Source: Enterococcaceae bacterium OF42-14pH9A
GTDB taxonomy: Bacteria > Bacillota > Bacilli > Lactobacillales > Enterococcaceae
NCBI GenBank assembly: GCA_027692465.1
Contig: JAQEYU010000001.1
Span: 496,001 to 560,000, forward strand
DNA: 64,000 bases
Direction: 5' to 3'
Part shown: in pieces, positions 18,188-29,429 of the stretch
How positions within the stretch are numbered: the stretch's first letter is position 1
Layout of the letters: each line of letters opens with the position of its first letter
Program-made: the position numbers and the translations under genes
Notes under the pieces: model-generated
What the model saw: only the letters and a program-made list of their open reading frames with translations
What the model was told of the DNA's origin: nothing
Database searches by the model: none

Positions 18188-20152
18188 ATGGTTGAGGAAA
18201 TTGAAGGACAGGTACTCGAAGCAGAAGCCAGGTTTTTATCCGGTGAAAATTTCTACGCCCAGCATTTCTTGGGATGTCACAAGCTGGCAACTGGTGCCTT
18301 TGTTTTTCGGGTGTGGGCGCCCAATGCCCAACAAGTATGGCTGGTAGGAGATTTTAACGCTTGGGATGATTCGCTGCCGATGAAGCGACGGGAAGCCTCC
18401 GGAGTTTGGGAAATTGTTACGGATGCCGTGACGACGGGACAGTTGTATAAATTTAAAGTTCGGCAGGCAAATGGCCGCGAGATTTTCAAGATCGATCCCT
18501 TTGCTGTTTTTTTTGAAAAACGACCGCACGATGCAGCCGTTGTCTACGACGTTGCTGAAAAAAAATGGAAAGATGGGCTGTGGACAGGGCGAAAAAAACG
18601 CTCCAATCAGTTTAAACGGCCGTTGAACATTTATGAAGTCCATGCCAGCTCTTGGAAACACCATGAGGATGGCACCCCGTATTCCTTTTCAGACTTGACT
18701 CGCGAGTTGGTTCCTTACGTGAAAGAAATGGGTTACACCCATGTCGAGTTCATGCCTCTGATGGAGCATCCGTTGGGAATGAGTTGGGGCTATCAGCTGA
18801 TCGGCTATTTTGCGTTGAGCTCCTATTATGGTACGCCGGAAGAATTTCAGGATTTTGTTGAGGCCTGTCATCTGAACAACATCGGTGTACTGGTGGACTG
18901 GGTTCCGGGACACTTTTGTATCAACGATGATACCTTGCCTTATTATGACGGCACGGCTACGTTTGAGTATGAAGACCCGGATCGAGCGAAGAATATTCGC
19001 TGGGGATCAATCAATTTTGATCTCGGTAAGCCGCAAGTCCAGAGTTTTCTGATTTCCAGTGCTTTATTTTGGATCGAGATGTACCATTTGGACGGAATCC
19101 GGGTGGATGCTGTCTCAAGTATGTTATATCGGGATTATGATGAGGGTCCTTGGACGCCCAATCACGAAGGCGGAAACCGTAATTTCGAAGGGTACTATTT
19201 CCTGCAGAAGCTAAATGCTGTTGTGAAACTGGCTCATCCGGAAACAATCATGGTGGCTGAAGAATCCTCTTCGGAAACCAAGGTTACCGGGATGATCGAA
19301 ACCGGAGCTCTGGGCTTTGATTATAAATGGAATATGGGTTGGATGAACGATGTGCTGCGGTTTTATGAGATGGATCCGATCTATCGTAAGGATAATTTCA
19401 ACTTATTGACATTTTCATTCATGTATATGCTGAACGAAAATTATATTCTGCCGCTGTCCCATGATGAAGTCGTTCACGGGAAAAAGAGCTTGATGCACAA
19501 AATGTGGGGCGATCGCTACAAACAGTTTTCACAACTGCGGAATCTGTTTACCTATATGATTACCCACCCCGGCAAAAAGCTTCTCTTCATGGGAAGCGAA
19601 TGGGGTCAATTTCTGGAATGGAAGTATGATCATGGTCTCGAATGGGTAGATCTGCATGACGATTTTAATCATAAGATGCAGCACTTTACCGCCGTCTTAA
19701 ATGAGCTTTATAAAACCGAAAAGGCCCTTTGGGAGCAGGAAGGCGGTTGGGAGACCATCGAAATCATCGATGCCGACAATACTGACGATTGCGTTCTCTC
19801 CTTTATCCGCAAAGGGAAAACCAAAAAAGACTTTCTGGTGGTGGTGTTGAATCTGGCACCTGTAGAGCGCCAAAACTTCGCTGTGGGGGTTCCGTATCCC
19901 GGCTCGTATACTGAGGTACTGAACACAGAGATGGCGGAATTCGGCGGAACTTGGACGAAAAACAATCCTGACAGCCAGACTAGCGCTGTTTCTTTCAAGC
20001 AGTTCGATTATCAGATTAATACGATTCTGCCGGCACTAGGGGCTTTGATCATTCGTCCAAAAGAGATCAACACCCGAAAACCAGCGAAAAAGGCCTCGGG
20101 AAATACCGCAAAAAGCAAAAAAACGACTGCTGAAGCAGCAGATAACGACTAA
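18188..20152 (+). CDS. glgB: GlgB, 1,4-alpha-glucan branching enzyme
   Basis: Introduces alpha-1,6 branches into glycogen. 654 aa from ATG 18188, which has AAAGGG about 7 bp upstream; the longer frame to 18074 lacks a ribosome site. The CBM48 domain is at about residues 20-125 ([21 protein letters not shown]), followed by the GH13 barrel with region I DWVPGHF, the nucleophile Asp in [11 protein letters not shown], the acid Glu in VAEESSS and [12 protein letters not shown]. The C-terminal tail is a Lys/Ala/Thr-rich extension of about 30 residues ([19 protein letters not shown]) beyond the usual family end. It is the first gene of the glg operon, 16 bp before glgC. Confidence 0.97.
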   Translation: MVEEIEGQVLEAEARFLSGENFYAQHFLGCHKLATGAFVFRVWAPNAQQVWLVGDFNAWDDSLPMKRREASGVWEIVTDAVTTGQLYKFKVRQANGREIFKIDPFAVFFEKRPHDAAVVYDVAEKKWKDGLWTGRKKRSNQFKRPLNIYEVHASSWKHHEDGTPYSFSDLTRELVPYVKEMGYTHVEFMPLMEHPLGMSWGYQLIGYFALSSYYGTPEEFQDFVEACHLNNIGVLVDWVPGHFCINDDTLPYYDGTATFEYEDPDRAKNIRWGSINFDLGKPQVQSFLISSALFWIEMYHLDGIRVDAVSSMLYRDYDEGPWTPNHEGGNRNFEGYYFLQKLNAVVKLAHPETIMVAEESSSETKVTGMIETGALGFDYKWNMGWMNDVLRFYEMDPIYRKDNFNLLTFSFMYMLNENYILPLSHDEVVHGKKSLMHKMWGDRYKQFSQLRNLFTYMITHPGKKLLFMGSEWGQFLEWKYDHGLEWVDLHDDFNHKMQHFTAVLNELYKTEKALWEQEGGWETIEIIDADNTDDCVLSFIRKGKTKKDFLVVVLNLAPVERQNFAVGVPYPGSYTEVLNTEMAEFGGTWTKNNPDSQTSAVSFKQFDYQINTILPALGALIIRPKEINTRKPAKKASGNTAKSKKTTAEAADND

Positions 20153-20168
20153 TACGAGAGGGGGAAAG

Positions 20169-21332
20169 GTGAGATTTTTCACCGAAGAAATGAAGACAGA
20201 AATGTTAGCCATGATCCTGGCGGGAGGTCAAGGGACCCGTTTAGGAAAGCTCACCAAAAACATCGCCAAACCGGCAGTGCCGTTTGGGGGACGTTACCGA
20301 ATCATTGATTTTACCTTGAGCAATTGTGCCAATTCCGGTATCAAAAATGTCGGAGTTGTCACTCAGTACCAACCATTAGCCCTGAATAATCATATCGGCA
20401 ATGGCGCCAGCTGGGGGTTGGACGGAATTAATTCCGGTGCCACGATCTTACAGCCGTACTCCAGTTCGGAAGGCAGCAAGTGGTTTGAGGGGACCGCCCA
20501 TGCCATTTACCAAAATATCGCTTATATCGATCAAATGGATTCTCAATACGTACTGGTTTTGTCCGGTGACCATATTTATAAAATGGATTACGAGGAAATG
20601 CTGGAAAATCATAAGAAAAACAATGCGTCGTTGTCTGTTGCCGTGATTGAAGTGCCGCTTCACGAAGCTTCCCGGTTCGGAATCATGAATACCGATGAAA
20701 ACGATCGGATCATCGAGTTTGAAGAAAAACCGGAAGAGCCGAAAAACAATCTGGCTTCCATGGGGATCTATATCTTTAACTGGGGCCGTCTGCGCAACGT
20801 TCTGATGAACAGTTACAGCAAAGACGGGCAGATGATCGATTTCGGGAAGCACGTGATTCCTTCTTATTTGGAAAGTGGCGAAAATGTTATCGCCTACCGC
20901 TTCCAAGGTTATTGGAAAGATGTCGGGACTATCGACTCGCTTTGGGAAGCCAATATGGAGTTCATTGAGCAGGACATGGAACTGGATATTCGTGACAAAT
21001 CCTGGCGGGTGTACTCGAAAAATCCGATCTCTCCGCCGCATTTTTTGACAGCTACCGGCTCAGTCAAAGATTCACTGATCACTGACGGCTGCTACATTGC
21101 CGGAGAAATCTCTCACACGATTCTCTCAGAAGATGTGCAGGTAAAAGAAGGTTCGCAGATCAGCGACAGTGTCATCATGCCGGGTGCAACGATTGGTAAA
21201 AATGTTCGTATCCATCGGGCAATCGTTGGGGAAAATGCCATCATCGGTGACAACGCCGTGATCGATGGGACCGATGAGATCGCCGTAGTGGGTTATTCAG
21301 AAGTGATTGGAGTGACTGTTGATGAGAACTAA
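20169..21332 (+). CDS. glgC: GlgC, glucose-1-phosphate adenylyltransferase (catalytic subunit)
   Basis: Makes ADP-glucose from ATP and glucose-1-phosphate, the committed step of bacterial glycogen synthesis. The N-terminal nucleotide loop [15 protein letters not shown] is intact, as are FALS-type [11 protein letters not shown], the glucose-1-P segment [19 protein letters not shown] and the C-terminal left-handed beta-helix hexapeptide region. The GTG at 20169 has GAGAGGGGG 4 bp upstream. An ATG at 20190 matches where most GlgC proteins begin but sits behind a small hairpin (GGTGAGATTTTTCACC), so the start is not fully settled. glgD overlaps the 3' end. Confidence 0.95.
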   Translation: MRFFTEEMKTEMLAMILAGGQGTRLGKLTKNIAKPAVPFGGRYRIIDFTLSNCANSGIKNVGVVTQYQPLALNNHIGNGASWGLDGINSGATILQPYSSSEGSKWFEGTAHAIYQNIAYIDQMDSQYVLVLSGDHIYKMDYEEMLENHKKNNASLSVAVIEVPLHEASRFGIMNTDENDRIIEFEEKPEEPKNNLASMGIYIFNWGRLRNVLMNSYSKDGQMIDFGKHVIPSYLESGENVIAYRFQGYWKDVGTIDSLWEANMEFIEQDMELDIRDKSWRVYSKNPISPPHFLTATGSVKDSLITDGCYIAGEISHTILSEDVQVKEGSQISDSVIMPGATIGKNVRIHRAIVGENAIIGDNAVIDGTDEIAVVGYSEVIGVTVDEN

Positions 21333-22467
21333 TAAAATGTGTGCGATCCTGGGTAATCTGAACCGCTTTAAAGAGCTGTTGCCTTTGACCGACAAACGGC
21401 CGCTGGCGACACTGCCTTTTGACTGCAAGTATCGTTTGATCGATTTTAATTTGTCCAGTATTGTGAATGCCAATATCAATACAGTGTTTATGGTGTTCAA
21501 CGAGGATGAGACTCAGTCGGTATTCGATCATATCGGCGGCGGTAAAGAGTGGAATCTGGACGGTGTTCAAAATCGCTTTTTCATCCACGTTTATCAGGAT
21601 TTTCTCAAACGTAAAGCGGAAGACAAGCACTATTACGATACGGTGATCGATTATCTGCAAAAATCCAAGTCTGAATATACGGTCTACATGGGCAGTAAAA
21701 TGCTGTGCAATATCGACTTGCGGGCCTTGCTGAAGATCCATCAGATGCAGGCCAACGATATGACAGTCGTATATAAACGTGTTGGCAAAGACAACATCCA
21801 TCCGAGTGATGTTCTTTTGGAAGTGGCAGAAGACGGCAAGATTCAAAAAGCTGTTACCGCCCGGGAAACGATCCTGGGGGAAGTCAACAACTTGTGTGCG
21901 GATATTTATATCGTGCAAACGCAAGCTTTGATTGAAGCGCTGCGTAAAGGACAAAACGAAGGCGAATCTGTCAACATGGAGACCTTCCTGCGTTCAAAAA
22001 TCACCGAAGTCAACAGCTCCAGCTATGAGTATACAGGCTATCTGAGTAATATTTACGACATGAAAACTTACTATCAGGCAAACATGGACATGTTGGATAC
22101 GCAGAAATTCAATTCTCTCATGTACTCGAGTCAAAAAATCTATACCAAATTGAAAAATGAAGTACCAACTTACTATTCCGAAGCCTCCGATGTGGAAAAC
22201 AGCCAGTTTGCCTCCGGTAGTGTCATCGAAGGTCATGTGAAAAATTCATTGGTTTCCCGTCAAACGCAGATCGAACCGGAAGCGCAGGTGGAGTCCGCGA
22301 TCCTGATGGCAAACAATCGAATTGGTGAAGGTGCAGTCGTCCGTTATGCGATTTTGGATAAGAATGTGGTGGTGGAGCCGGGCGTGAAAATCATCGGTAC
22401 CAAAGAAGAACCGATTGTTCTGAAAAAAGGCAGCCATGTGATTTCGGACATTTATGGAGGCGAATAA
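21322..22467 (+). CDS. glgD: GlgD, non-catalytic partner of glucose-1-phosphate adenylyltransferase
   Basis: 381 aa paralogue of GlgC. The ATG at 21322 lies inside the last codons of glgC (11 bp overlap). The N-terminal catalytic loop GGxGxRL of GlgC is replaced by [19 protein letters not shown], so the protein is unlikely to be active alone. In Firmicutes GlgC and GlgD form a heterotetramer in which GlgD modulates the activity. Sequence after the loop ([15 protein letters not shown], and the C-terminal beta-helix ending [15 protein letters not shown]) keeps the GlgC fold. Confidence 0.94.
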   Translation: MRTNKMCAILGNLNRFKELLPLTDKRPLATLPFDCKYRLIDFNLSSIVNANINTVFMVFNEDETQSVFDHIGGGKEWNLDGVQNRFFIHVYQDFLKRKAEDKHYYDTVIDYLQKSKSEYTVYMGSKMLCNIDLRALLKIHQMQANDMTVVYKRVGKDNIHPSDVLLEVAEDGKIQKAVTARETILGEVNNLCADIYIVQTQALIEALRKGQNEGESVNMETFLRSKITEVNSSSYEYTGYLSNIYDMKTYYQANMDMLDTQKFNSLMYSSQKIYTKLKNEVPTYYSEASDVENSQFASGSVIEGHVKNSLVSRQTQIEPEAQVESAILMANNRIGEGAVVRYAILDKNVVVEPGVKIIGTKEEPIVLKKGSHVISDIYGGE

Positions 22468-22468
22468 C

Positions 22469-23899
22469 GTGAAAGTCTTGTTTGCGGCAGCAGAATGCGC
22501 ACCCTTCTTTAAAACCGGCGGATTGGGAGATGTAGCCTTTGCGCTACCCAAAGAGTTGGTCAAGAAAAAAATAGATTGTCGAGTGATTCTGCCCTTCTAT
22601 CAAAAAATGCCGGCAGCGTATCAAAAACAATGTGAAGATCTTTTCGACTTCACGGTTCGCGTTGGTTGGCGCAGCCAGTATTGCGGCTTGAAACGGCTGG
22701 TTCTGAATGATGTGACCTATTATTTCATTGACAATCAGTATTACTTTGGTCGGGATGGGATCTATGGTTACGGAGATGACGGCGAACGCTATGCTTTCTT
22801 TCAACTGGCTTTGATCGAGGCGATGGAGCGTTTGGAATTTATTCCGGATGTGCTGCATGCCAATGATTACCACACGGCTATGATTCCGTTTCTCTTGAAG
22901 GAAAAATACCGTTGGATCCAGGCCTACAAGAAAATCCGAACCGTGTTGACGATCCACAATATCGAATTTCAGGGCTGGTATGATGGCGGCAAGCTGGCAG
23001 ATTGGTTCGGCGTCGGCATGGAGCGCTATGAAGACGGTACTGTTCAGATGAACAACTGCTTGAACTTCATGAAGGCGGGAATCTTATATGCCGATCGTGT
23101 GAATACAGTCAGCCCCTCCTATGCTGAGGAAATCAAAACACCGGAATTTGGCGCAGGTCTGGATGTCATTTTGCGGATGGAAGCCGGGAAACTTTCAGGG
23201 ATCTTAAACGGGATTGATTACGATTTGAACGATCCGGAGACCGACCCGCTGATCTTGCATCATTTTTCTGTCAATGACCTCAGCGGTAAAGCGGCGAACA
23301 AAGCCGAATTACAAAAACAAATGGGGCTGCCGGTGAAAGTAGAGGTGCCGTTAATGGCGGTTGTCAGCCGCCTGACTCGTCAAAAAGGGTTCCATCTGCT
23401 TTTAGAGGAGCTGCCGAATCTTTTGCTGCAGGATGTACAGTTGGTGCTGCTGGGTACCGGAGACCCCGATTTTGAACAAGGTTTTCGTTATTTTGCGGAA
23501 AAACATCCTGACAAGTTGGCCGCAAGTATTTCTTTTGATGTCAAATTGGCGCAGCAGATGTACGCAGGGGCGGATATCTTCTTGATGCCGTCAGCTTTTG
23601 AACCTTGCGGACTGTCTCAAATGATGGCGATGCGCTACGGTACATTGCCGGTCGTTCACGAAATTGGCGGGCTGAAGGATACGGTGATTCCTTTCAATCC
23701 GGTGACGGGTACAGGTACCGGATTTGGTTTCAATGATTTTTCCGGTTATCAATGTATGAAGGCGATGGAAAAGGCAATTTCGTTGTATCATGAGTCCGAC
23801 ACTGCCTGGAAACGTCTTATGAAACAAGCGATGGAGACAGATTTCAGCTGGGAAACTGCCAGTGACGAATATTTGACACTTTACCGCAATCTTGCGTGA
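22469..23899 (+). CDS. glgA: GlgA, glycogen synthase (ADP-glucose dependent)
   Basis: GT5 glycosyltransferase that extends alpha-1,4-glucan chains with ADP-glucose. 476 aa. The ADP-glucose binding [14 protein letters not shown] is near the N-terminus, HNIEFQG is in the middle, and [12 protein letters not shown] plus the C-terminal [18 protein letters not shown] carries the conserved E-x7-E region. GTG at 22469 has GGAGG at 22456-22460 with an 8 bp spacer and follows the glgD stop by one base. The in-frame ATG at 22454 precedes that ribosome site and is rejected. Confidence 0.97.
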   Translation: MKVLFAAAECAPFFKTGGLGDVAFALPKELVKKKIDCRVILPFYQKMPAAYQKQCEDLFDFTVRVGWRSQYCGLKRLVLNDVTYYFIDNQYYFGRDGIYGYGDDGERYAFFQLALIEAMERLEFIPDVLHANDYHTAMIPFLLKEKYRWIQAYKKIRTVLTIHNIEFQGWYDGGKLADWFGVGMERYEDGTVQMNNCLNFMKAGILYADRVNTVSPSYAEEIKTPEFGAGLDVILRMEAGKLSGILNGIDYDLNDPETDPLILHHFSVNDLSGKAANKAELQKQMGLPVKVEVPLMAVVSRLTRQKGFHLLLEELPNLLLQDVQLVLLGTGDPDFEQGFRYFAEKHPDKLAASISFDVKLAQQMYAGADIFLMPSAFEPCGLSQMMAMRYGTLPVVHEIGGLKDTVIPFNPVTGTGTGFGFNDFSGYQCMKAMEKAISLYHESDTAWKRLMKQAMETDFSWETASDEYLTLYRNLA

Positions 23900-24186
23900 A
23901 CTAAAATAAGATAAGTGAACCGAATAATGGCGACGGGTCTTTAGACTGCAGCATAACAACGGCAGGTTTGGACGGAACGAGAGATAAGAAGAGGTCTTCT
24001 TTTTGAATGCCTCTGATTATTTCCAGTGAGTTCCGTCTCAGCTGTCTGTTGGCGGGTAGTCGGAAAGATTCGTCACCATTTTTTCGAAAACCTGTACGTT
24101 TAAAAATACAGCAGCCGATTTTTTTGAAGACGTGTATGATTTCAGAAAAGGCAAGCGACGAACCTCGGACAATTGGAGTGATGAAA

Positions 24187-26604
24187 ATGACAATGACGGT
24201 AAAAGGGTTTCAAAAAGAGTTGAAACAACGGTTGAAAGAAAAATATGCGATGGACATCAAGGATGCCTCACCGCAGGAATTGTTTTATGTATTGGGAAGT
24301 GTGGTCAAAAAGTATTATTCCAATGCCTGGACAGATACCTGGAAAGATTATCTGACGGCGGAGCAAAAACAGGTTTATTATTTTTCCATTGAATTTCTGC
24401 CGGGGAAAATGCTGAAAAGCAATCTGTTAAATCTGGGAATCCTGGATACGGTTACTAAAGGATTGGAAGAACTGGCAATCGATCTGGATGATCTGGTTGC
24501 AGTGGAAAAAGACATGGCATTAGGCAATGGCGGATTGGGACGACTGGCCTCCTGTTTTATGGATTCCATCGCTTCTTGCGGGTTGCCCGGCAACGGTAAC
24601 GGCATCCGCTACGATTACGGTTTGTTCAAGCAGCGCTTTGTTGACGGCTATCAGGTCGAACTGCCGGATGAATGGCTGCGCACGGGAAATATCTGGGAAG
24701 TTCGAAAAGATTCCAAGGCAGTCGATGTCCGTTTCGGAGGCAACGTTTGGATGAAAGAAATGGCAGACGGCAGTTTGAAACCAGTCTATGAAAATGTGCG
24801 GACATTGCGAGCAGTTCCTTATGACACTGCGATTTTGGGCTATCAAAATCAAATCGTCAATACGCTGCGTCTGTGGAGTGTCGAAATCCCGGCATCCGAA
24901 GAGGATAAGTACCGCAGTATTGAAGACCGCCGTCAATTTGAAGATCTGACGGCCGTTTTATATCCTGATGATTCCAACGAACGGGGGCGACTGGTCCGTT
25001 TGGCACAGGAGTACTTTTTCGTTTCGGCAGGTGTGCAGAGTATCATGCGCTATTTTAAAAAGCTCAACAAGCCGCTGAATTTATTGAATGAGTATGTGGC
25101 GATCCATATCAATGACACTCATCCGGCTTTGTGTATTCCCGAAATGATGCGGATCTTGATGGATGAGTATGACATGAGGTGGGAAAAAGCTGTTTCTGTT
25201 ACCACCAAAGTCATGAGCTACACCAACCACACCATCATGGCTGAAGCTCTGGAGAAATGGTCCGTGGAACTGATGAAGACTTCACTGCCGCGGATGTATC
25301 AGATTATTGAGGAATTGGATCGGCGCTTCGTCGAGGAGTACAGTCGCTTCCATGATGAAGATTTGATCCAGCGCACCCGGATTATCCAAAATGGTCAAGT
25401 CCATATGGCACACTTGTCGATCATTTACAGCCACAGTACCAATGGCGTTGCCAAGCTGCACTCTGATCTGTTGAAAGAAGTCGTCCTGCACGATTTTTAC
25501 GTCTTGTTTCCTGAGCGTTTCAACAATAAGACCAATGGTATCGCACAGCGGCGGTGGTCTCAATTGTCCAATCCGGCATTATCCAACGTGTTGGACGAAA
25601 CGATCGGCACTAGTTGGCGCAAAGACAGCGGTGATTTGAAGCTGTTGAAGAATTACGCAGAGGATGCGTCAGTTTTGCAAAAGCTGGCAGCTGCAAAATA
25701 TGCCAATAAAGCAGCGTTGGCCCGTTATATCAAGGAAACGACTGATATTGAAGTCTCGCCGAATGCCATTTTCGATGTCCAGATCAAACGTTTGCATGCT
25801 TATAAACGACAATTGTTGAATCTGCTGCATGTCTTGAAACTGTATTTTGATTTGAAGGATGACCCGCAAAAGGAAATCAATGATCGGGTCTTTATCTTCG
25901 GTGCCAAGGCAGCGCCGAGTTATAACTATGCCAAGTCCATCATTAAGGCAATCAACGAATGCGCAAACTTGATCAATAACGATCCGGATATCAACGGCAA
26001 ACTCAAAATCGTCTTCATGGAAAACTACAACGTAACGCTGGCGGAACACATCATTCCTGCAGCTGACGTCAGTGAGCAGATCTCATTGGCCTCCAAAGAA
26101 GCTTCCGGTACCAGTAACATGAAATTGATGCTGAACGGTGCGATTACGATTGCAACACTGGACGGTGCCAATGTTGAGATCCGTGATGCAGTTGGTGATG
26201 AGAACATCGTGATCTTTGGACTGACTGAAGAAGAAGTATATGCCTATTACGAAAACAATGACTATTCGGCTCTGAAGCTCTACGAAGCGTCGCCGGTGTT
26301 GCAACGCGTGCTGAATGCCTTCATCGATGGGACGATCCCGAATATTCATTTTGAAGGACAGGAAATTTATGATTCGCTTTTGAAGTACAACGATGAATAC
26401 TTCCTACTGCGGGATTTCCAGTCTTATGTAGAAGCACAGGCAAAAATCGATCGTCTCTACTCGGAAAAAGCTCGCTGGCAGGAAATGAGTCTGATCAATA
26501 TTGCCAATGCCGGACGTTTTTCATCCGATGATACGGTTATGCGCTATGCAGATGATATCTGGCAGATCGAGCCGGTGGCCACCTTCTCAAAGAAAAAGAG
26601 GTAA
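24187..26604 (+). CDS. glgP: GlgP, glycogen/maltodextrin phosphorylase
   Basis: PLP-dependent GT35 enzyme that releases glucose-1-phosphate from glycogen ends. 805 aa, a typical length. Motifs are GNGGLGRLASCFMDS, HINDTHPAL, NGIAQRRW, the phosphate/polymer segment FDVQIKRLHAYKRQLLN and the PLP-lysine region EASGTSNMKLMLNGA. The ATG at 24187 is 8 bp after GGAG. An open frame back to 24007 has no ribosome site. The 287 bp gap to glgA holds only a weak A/T-rich hairpin (about 23986-24004), so it is probably in the same operon. Confidence 0.96.
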   Translation: MTMTVKGFQKELKQRLKEKYAMDIKDASPQELFYVLGSVVKKYYSNAWTDTWKDYLTAEQKQVYYFSIEFLPGKMLKSNLLNLGILDTVTKGLEELAIDLDDLVAVEKDMALGNGGLGRLASCFMDSIASCGLPGNGNGIRYDYGLFKQRFVDGYQVELPDEWLRTGNIWEVRKDSKAVDVRFGGNVWMKEMADGSLKPVYENVRTLRAVPYDTAILGYQNQIVNTLRLWSVEIPASEEDKYRSIEDRRQFEDLTAVLYPDDSNERGRLVRLAQEYFFVSAGVQSIMRYFKKLNKPLNLLNEYVAIHINDTHPALCIPEMMRILMDEYDMRWEKAVSVTTKVMSYTNHTIMAEALEKWSVELMKTSLPRMYQIIEELDRRFVEEYSRFHDEDLIQRTRIIQNGQVHMAHLSIIYSHSTNGVAKLHSDLLKEVVLHDFYVLFPERFNNKTNGIAQRRWSQLSNPALSNVLDETIGTSWRKDSGDLKLLKNYAEDASVLQKLAAAKYANKAALARYIKETTDIEVSPNAIFDVQIKRLHAYKRQLLNLLHVLKLYFDLKDDPQKEINDRVFIFGAKAAPSYNYAKSIIKAINECANLINNDPDINGKLKIVFMENYNVTLAEHIIPAADVSEQISLASKEASGTSNMKLMLNGAITIATLDGANVEIRDAVGDENIVIFGLTEEEVYAYYENNDYSALKLYEASPVLQRVLNAFIDGTIPNIHFEGQEIYDSLLKYNDEYFLLRDFQSYVEAQAKIDRLYSEKARWQEMSLINIANAGRFSSDDTVMRYADDIWQIEPVATFSKKKR

Positions 26605-26608
26605 GGCA

Positions 26609-28432
26609 ATGGGTAAAATTTATTTCAATCCGTGGCAGACGGAATTCAAAGATCCCTTCGGCGCAGTTGTCGAAGGGGCCTTCGTCCGCTTTGCCATCCA
26701 GGCAGAAGACCCGGGAATTGCCCGGATCTTTTTGATCATCGCCCGTGAAGGGGAGGATGCGCACCGAATCCAAATGGAACCTGGCGAAGATGGGTTTTAT
26801 GCCTTCGAATTCTTTTTCAACGACGGCAAAGGATTATACTTCTACCATTTTGAGTTGGAATATATGGCTAACAACCAACAGCGGTTTATCCGTTATTACT
26901 GTTGGAGCGGAGAAAATGGTCACGGCCACTTGGTAGATCAGTTGGAGGAAATCAAAGATTATCAGGTGACTTGTTTTGAAAAGGCTGAGACACCGCCGGA
27001 CTGGTATCGTCAGGCTGTCTTTTATCAGATTTTCCCTGATCGTTTTCACAACGGCAATCCGGAGGGACGGATCAACTCTCCAAAACCAAATACGTTTTTA
27101 TACGGGAAAACCACGGATGAGCCTTTATATGTAAAAGACAGTGAAGGTGAAATCCTGCGCTGGGACTTTTACGGTGGTAATTTCGCCGGTATCAAAGAAA
27201 AGATCCCCTATTTAAAAGAACTGGGCGTCAATGCCTTGTACCTGAATCCGATTTTCGAAGCCCGCAGCAATCATCGGTACGATACGGCGGATTATATGAA
27301 AGTGGACAGCGTTTTGGGTACTGAAGAAGAGTTTGCCGAATTATTGGAGCTGCTGCATGGGGAAGGCTTTCACGTGATTTTGGATGGGGTTTTCAGCCAT
27401 GTAGGGCGCAACAGCCGCTATTTCAACTATGACGGTGCTTACGGAGACAATGTGGGGGCCTATCGCAATATTCAAAGCCGCTATTTTCCCTGGTTCACGT
27501 TCACTTCCTACCCCAATGAGTACCGCTCCTGGTGGGGAGTGAAGGATTTGCCGGAGGTGGATAAGCACAACGAAGAGTTTCAGCATTTTATTTATGGAAA
27601 AGATGGTGTCTTGAGTAAGTGGAATACTCTGGGAGTGGACGGCTGGCGTTTGGATGTTGCGGATGAACTGCCGGATGGCTTTATCGCAGGCATTCGAAAA
27701 AATCTTGATTCCTTTGAAGAACAAGTGCTGCTGGGCGAAGTATGGGAAGACGCGTCAAATAAGATTTCGTACGGCGTCAGACGTCAGTACATCCTGGGAA
27801 ATCACCTGCAAGGAGTAATGAATTATCCCCTGCGAACAGCGACGATCGCATTATTGACTGAGAATTGTTCGCCGGAAAGTGTGGCGTTGGATTTTACCCG
27901 GCTGCAGGAAAATTACCCCAAAGATGTCTTTTATAACAGCTTGAATAATGTCGGTACCCACGACACTGAGCGTATTTTGACCCAATTGGGGGGCAATCGT
28001 GACAAGCTTTCGTTGGCTTTTGGTTTGTTGGTATTGTTTCCCGGGGTTCCCTGTGTGTATTACGGGGATGAAGCCGGTCTCACCGGCGGCAAAGACCCGG
28101 ACAATCGCAAATTCTTTCCTTGGGAGACGATTGACGAGACGTGTTATCAAGCTTGTCGAAAATGGCTGCAGCTGCGGCGGGAAAATCCGCTTTTGCAGAC
28201 TGGTGAATTCGATTTAATTTTCAGCGAGAAATTGTTCGGTATCTTGCGTTATGATGAGGAATCGTTCATTCTAGCCGTTTTGAATCCGCTGGATGTTGAT
28301 GTGGTGGTCAATGCCGCTGAATTTGCCAGCTATCGACAGCTGCCATTAAGCCGGGAACAATTGGAGGAACTGCTGGACGGTCAATTTATTATGGCGAACC
28401 ATTCCTATGTGGTGAAAGGTCAGTTCAAGTAG
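26609..28432 (+). CDS. GH13 alpha-amylase / neopullulanase-type glucan hydrolase of the glycogen operon
   Basis: 607 aa. The N-terminal beta domain (about 1-125) resembles the extra domain of cyclomaltodextrinase/neopullulanase enzymes. It is followed by QAVFYQIFPDRFHNGNP and the four GH13 regions: DGVFSHVG (region I), GWRLDVADE with the nucleophile Asp (II), LLGEVWED with the acid Glu (III) and NVGTHDTER (IV). There is no signal peptide, so it is intracellular. It starts 4 bp after glgP with GAGGTAAGG upstream. A glgBCDAP-amy order is known from Lactobacillus acidophilus. The role is inferred to be debranching or hydrolysis of limit dextrins left by GlgP. Confidence 0.88.
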   Translation: MGKIYFNPWQTEFKDPFGAVVEGAFVRFAIQAEDPGIARIFLIIAREGEDAHRIQMEPGEDGFYAFEFFFNDGKGLYFYHFELEYMANNQQRFIRYYCWSGENGHGHLVDQLEEIKDYQVTCFEKAETPPDWYRQAVFYQIFPDRFHNGNPEGRINSPKPNTFLYGKTTDEPLYVKDSEGEILRWDFYGGNFAGIKEKIPYLKELGVNALYLNPIFEARSNHRYDTADYMKVDSVLGTEEEFAELLELLHGEGFHVILDGVFSHVGRNSRYFNYDGAYGDNVGAYRNIQSRYFPWFTFTSYPNEYRSWWGVKDLPEVDKHNEEFQHFIYGKDGVLSKWNTLGVDGWRLDVADELPDGFIAGIRKNLDSFEEQVLLGEVWEDASNKISYGVRRQYILGNHLQGVMNYPLRTATIALLTENCSPESVALDFTRLQENYPKDVFYNSLNNVGTHDTERILTQLGGNRDKLSLAFGLLVLFPGVPCVYYGDEAGLTGGKDPDNRKFFPWETIDETCYQACRKWLQLRRENPLLQTGEFDLIFSEKLFGILRYDEESFILAVLNPLDVDVVVNAAEFASYRQLPLSREQLEELLDGQFIMANHSYVVKGQFK

Positions 28433-28508
28433 AGAATCGGACGAAATGCCCGCCAACCGTGAAGTTTTATGATAGAATGAGGGAAATCAGAAACAAAGGA
28501 TGACGATC

Positions 28509-29312
28509 ATGAGCAACTATTCAGATATCAGCCGGAAGCATTATCGATTTCCGGCGTATAAAGATGATGAAGGAGTCAAGATCCAACGGGAAGAAAAGCG
28601 TAATCTTTTTGCCCACGACCGCAGCTGGCTGATCACCGAAGAAAAAGTCGGTGAACGTCAGCCAGAACCGGTGGATCGTCGGCGGGAGAGTGCTTTTTCT
28701 AAACGAACGGAAGCCACTGAGCGTACGTTGCGGCGGTCACGACGGGAAACGTTGGAAAAACAGGGGCTGACCATCAATCAGAAAAAGGAACTGAAAAAAC
28801 ACCGGGACAATCTGCCGGATTACAGCAGAAAGACGCCGGTGGAAGTTGATGCAGCCGGGCGCACATCACTTTTTGGCAAGGAGCCGCGCACTTCTTCACT
28901 GAGAAATCCTTCCGGTAAGGGTGAGCATGCTTCCGGAGAGGGTTCTTTGAAGCGCCAGTATTCCGGACGTTCCTATTTTGTACCGAAATACATCCCCGCC
29001 TCGGTGATCCCGGACAAAAAAGCGGGAGCGATTTCCAAAGCAGAACTGCTGGCTGCGATGGAGAAACCAAAAGACAGTTTTTTAACCTTTGATAACGAAA
29101 CCGCGGCTTATCAGGAGAAAAAAGAGGACACACCATCTGTCAGCAAATTTCCCGCTGAAGAAATAAGTGCTGATTCTGCTCACGAGGAGCAGGCAGCCGC
29201 AAACGGATCAGAACGGCGGCGCAGTGTATTGGATCGCAGCTTGTCGGGGATGATTGAAGAAGAAGCGGAAGTTGCAGATAAAAACAGCTACTTTAAAAGA
29301 AAAGATCAGTGA
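28509..29312 (+). CDS. Hypothetical, highly charged low-complexity protein
   Basis: 267 aa, rich in Arg, Lys, Glu and Ser, with few hydrophobic residues (for example RRRESAFSKRTEATERTLRRSRRETLEKQG), so probably largely disordered. No domain recognised. A short ordered N-terminus (YSDISRKHYRFPAYKDDEG) and the YFVPKYIPASVIP stretch (about 150-165) stand out as possible binding motifs. The ATG at 28509 has AAAGGA at 28495-28500 with an 8 bp spacer. The terminator hairpin overlaps the stop codon. Confidence 0.7.
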   Translation: MSNYSDISRKHYRFPAYKDDEGVKIQREEKRNLFAHDRSWLITEEKVGERQPEPVDRRRESAFSKRTEATERTLRRSRRETLEKQGLTINQKKELKKHRDNLPDYSRKTPVEVDAAGRTSLFGKEPRTSSLRNPSGKGEHASGEGSLKRQYSGRSYFVPKYIPASVIPDKKAGAISKAELLAAMEKPKDSFLTFDNETAAYQEKKEDTPSVSKFPAEEISADSAHEEQAAANGSERRRSVLDRSLSGMIEEEAEVADKNSYFKRKDQ

Positions 29313-29326
29313 TACTGATCTCTTTT
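29303..29326 (+). terminator. Terminator overlapping the stop of the gene at 28509
   Basis: AGATCAGT (29303-29310) pairs with ACTGATCT (29314-29321), loop GAT, then CTTTT. The TGA stop (29310-29312) lies within the hairpin. Confidence 0.75.
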
Positions 29327-29327
29327 A

Positions 29328-29407
29328 TCAGGGTGCGTTTGAAGCTGCCGAGAATTCAAAAACATTTTTCGAAATGCAGGATGTCGGTTTTTGGGACACG
29401 CTCTGAA
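29328..29407 (+). repeat. Short internally deleted TIR element remnant
   Basis: Left end TCAGGGTGCGTTTGAA and right end TTTTTGGGACACGCTCTGAA resemble the family's two terminal repeats, about 80 bp apart instead of about 160. The interior is reduced. Decayed, so the assignment is tentative. Confidence 0.4.
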
Positions 29408-29429
29408 AATCTGAAGTAAGGCAGGGAAC

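Noticed and set aside
28509-29312. Possible CRISPR or tandem-repeat origin of the low-complexity gene
   Set aside because: The charged stretches are not periodic at DNA level; no direct repeats with regular spacing anywhere in the window.
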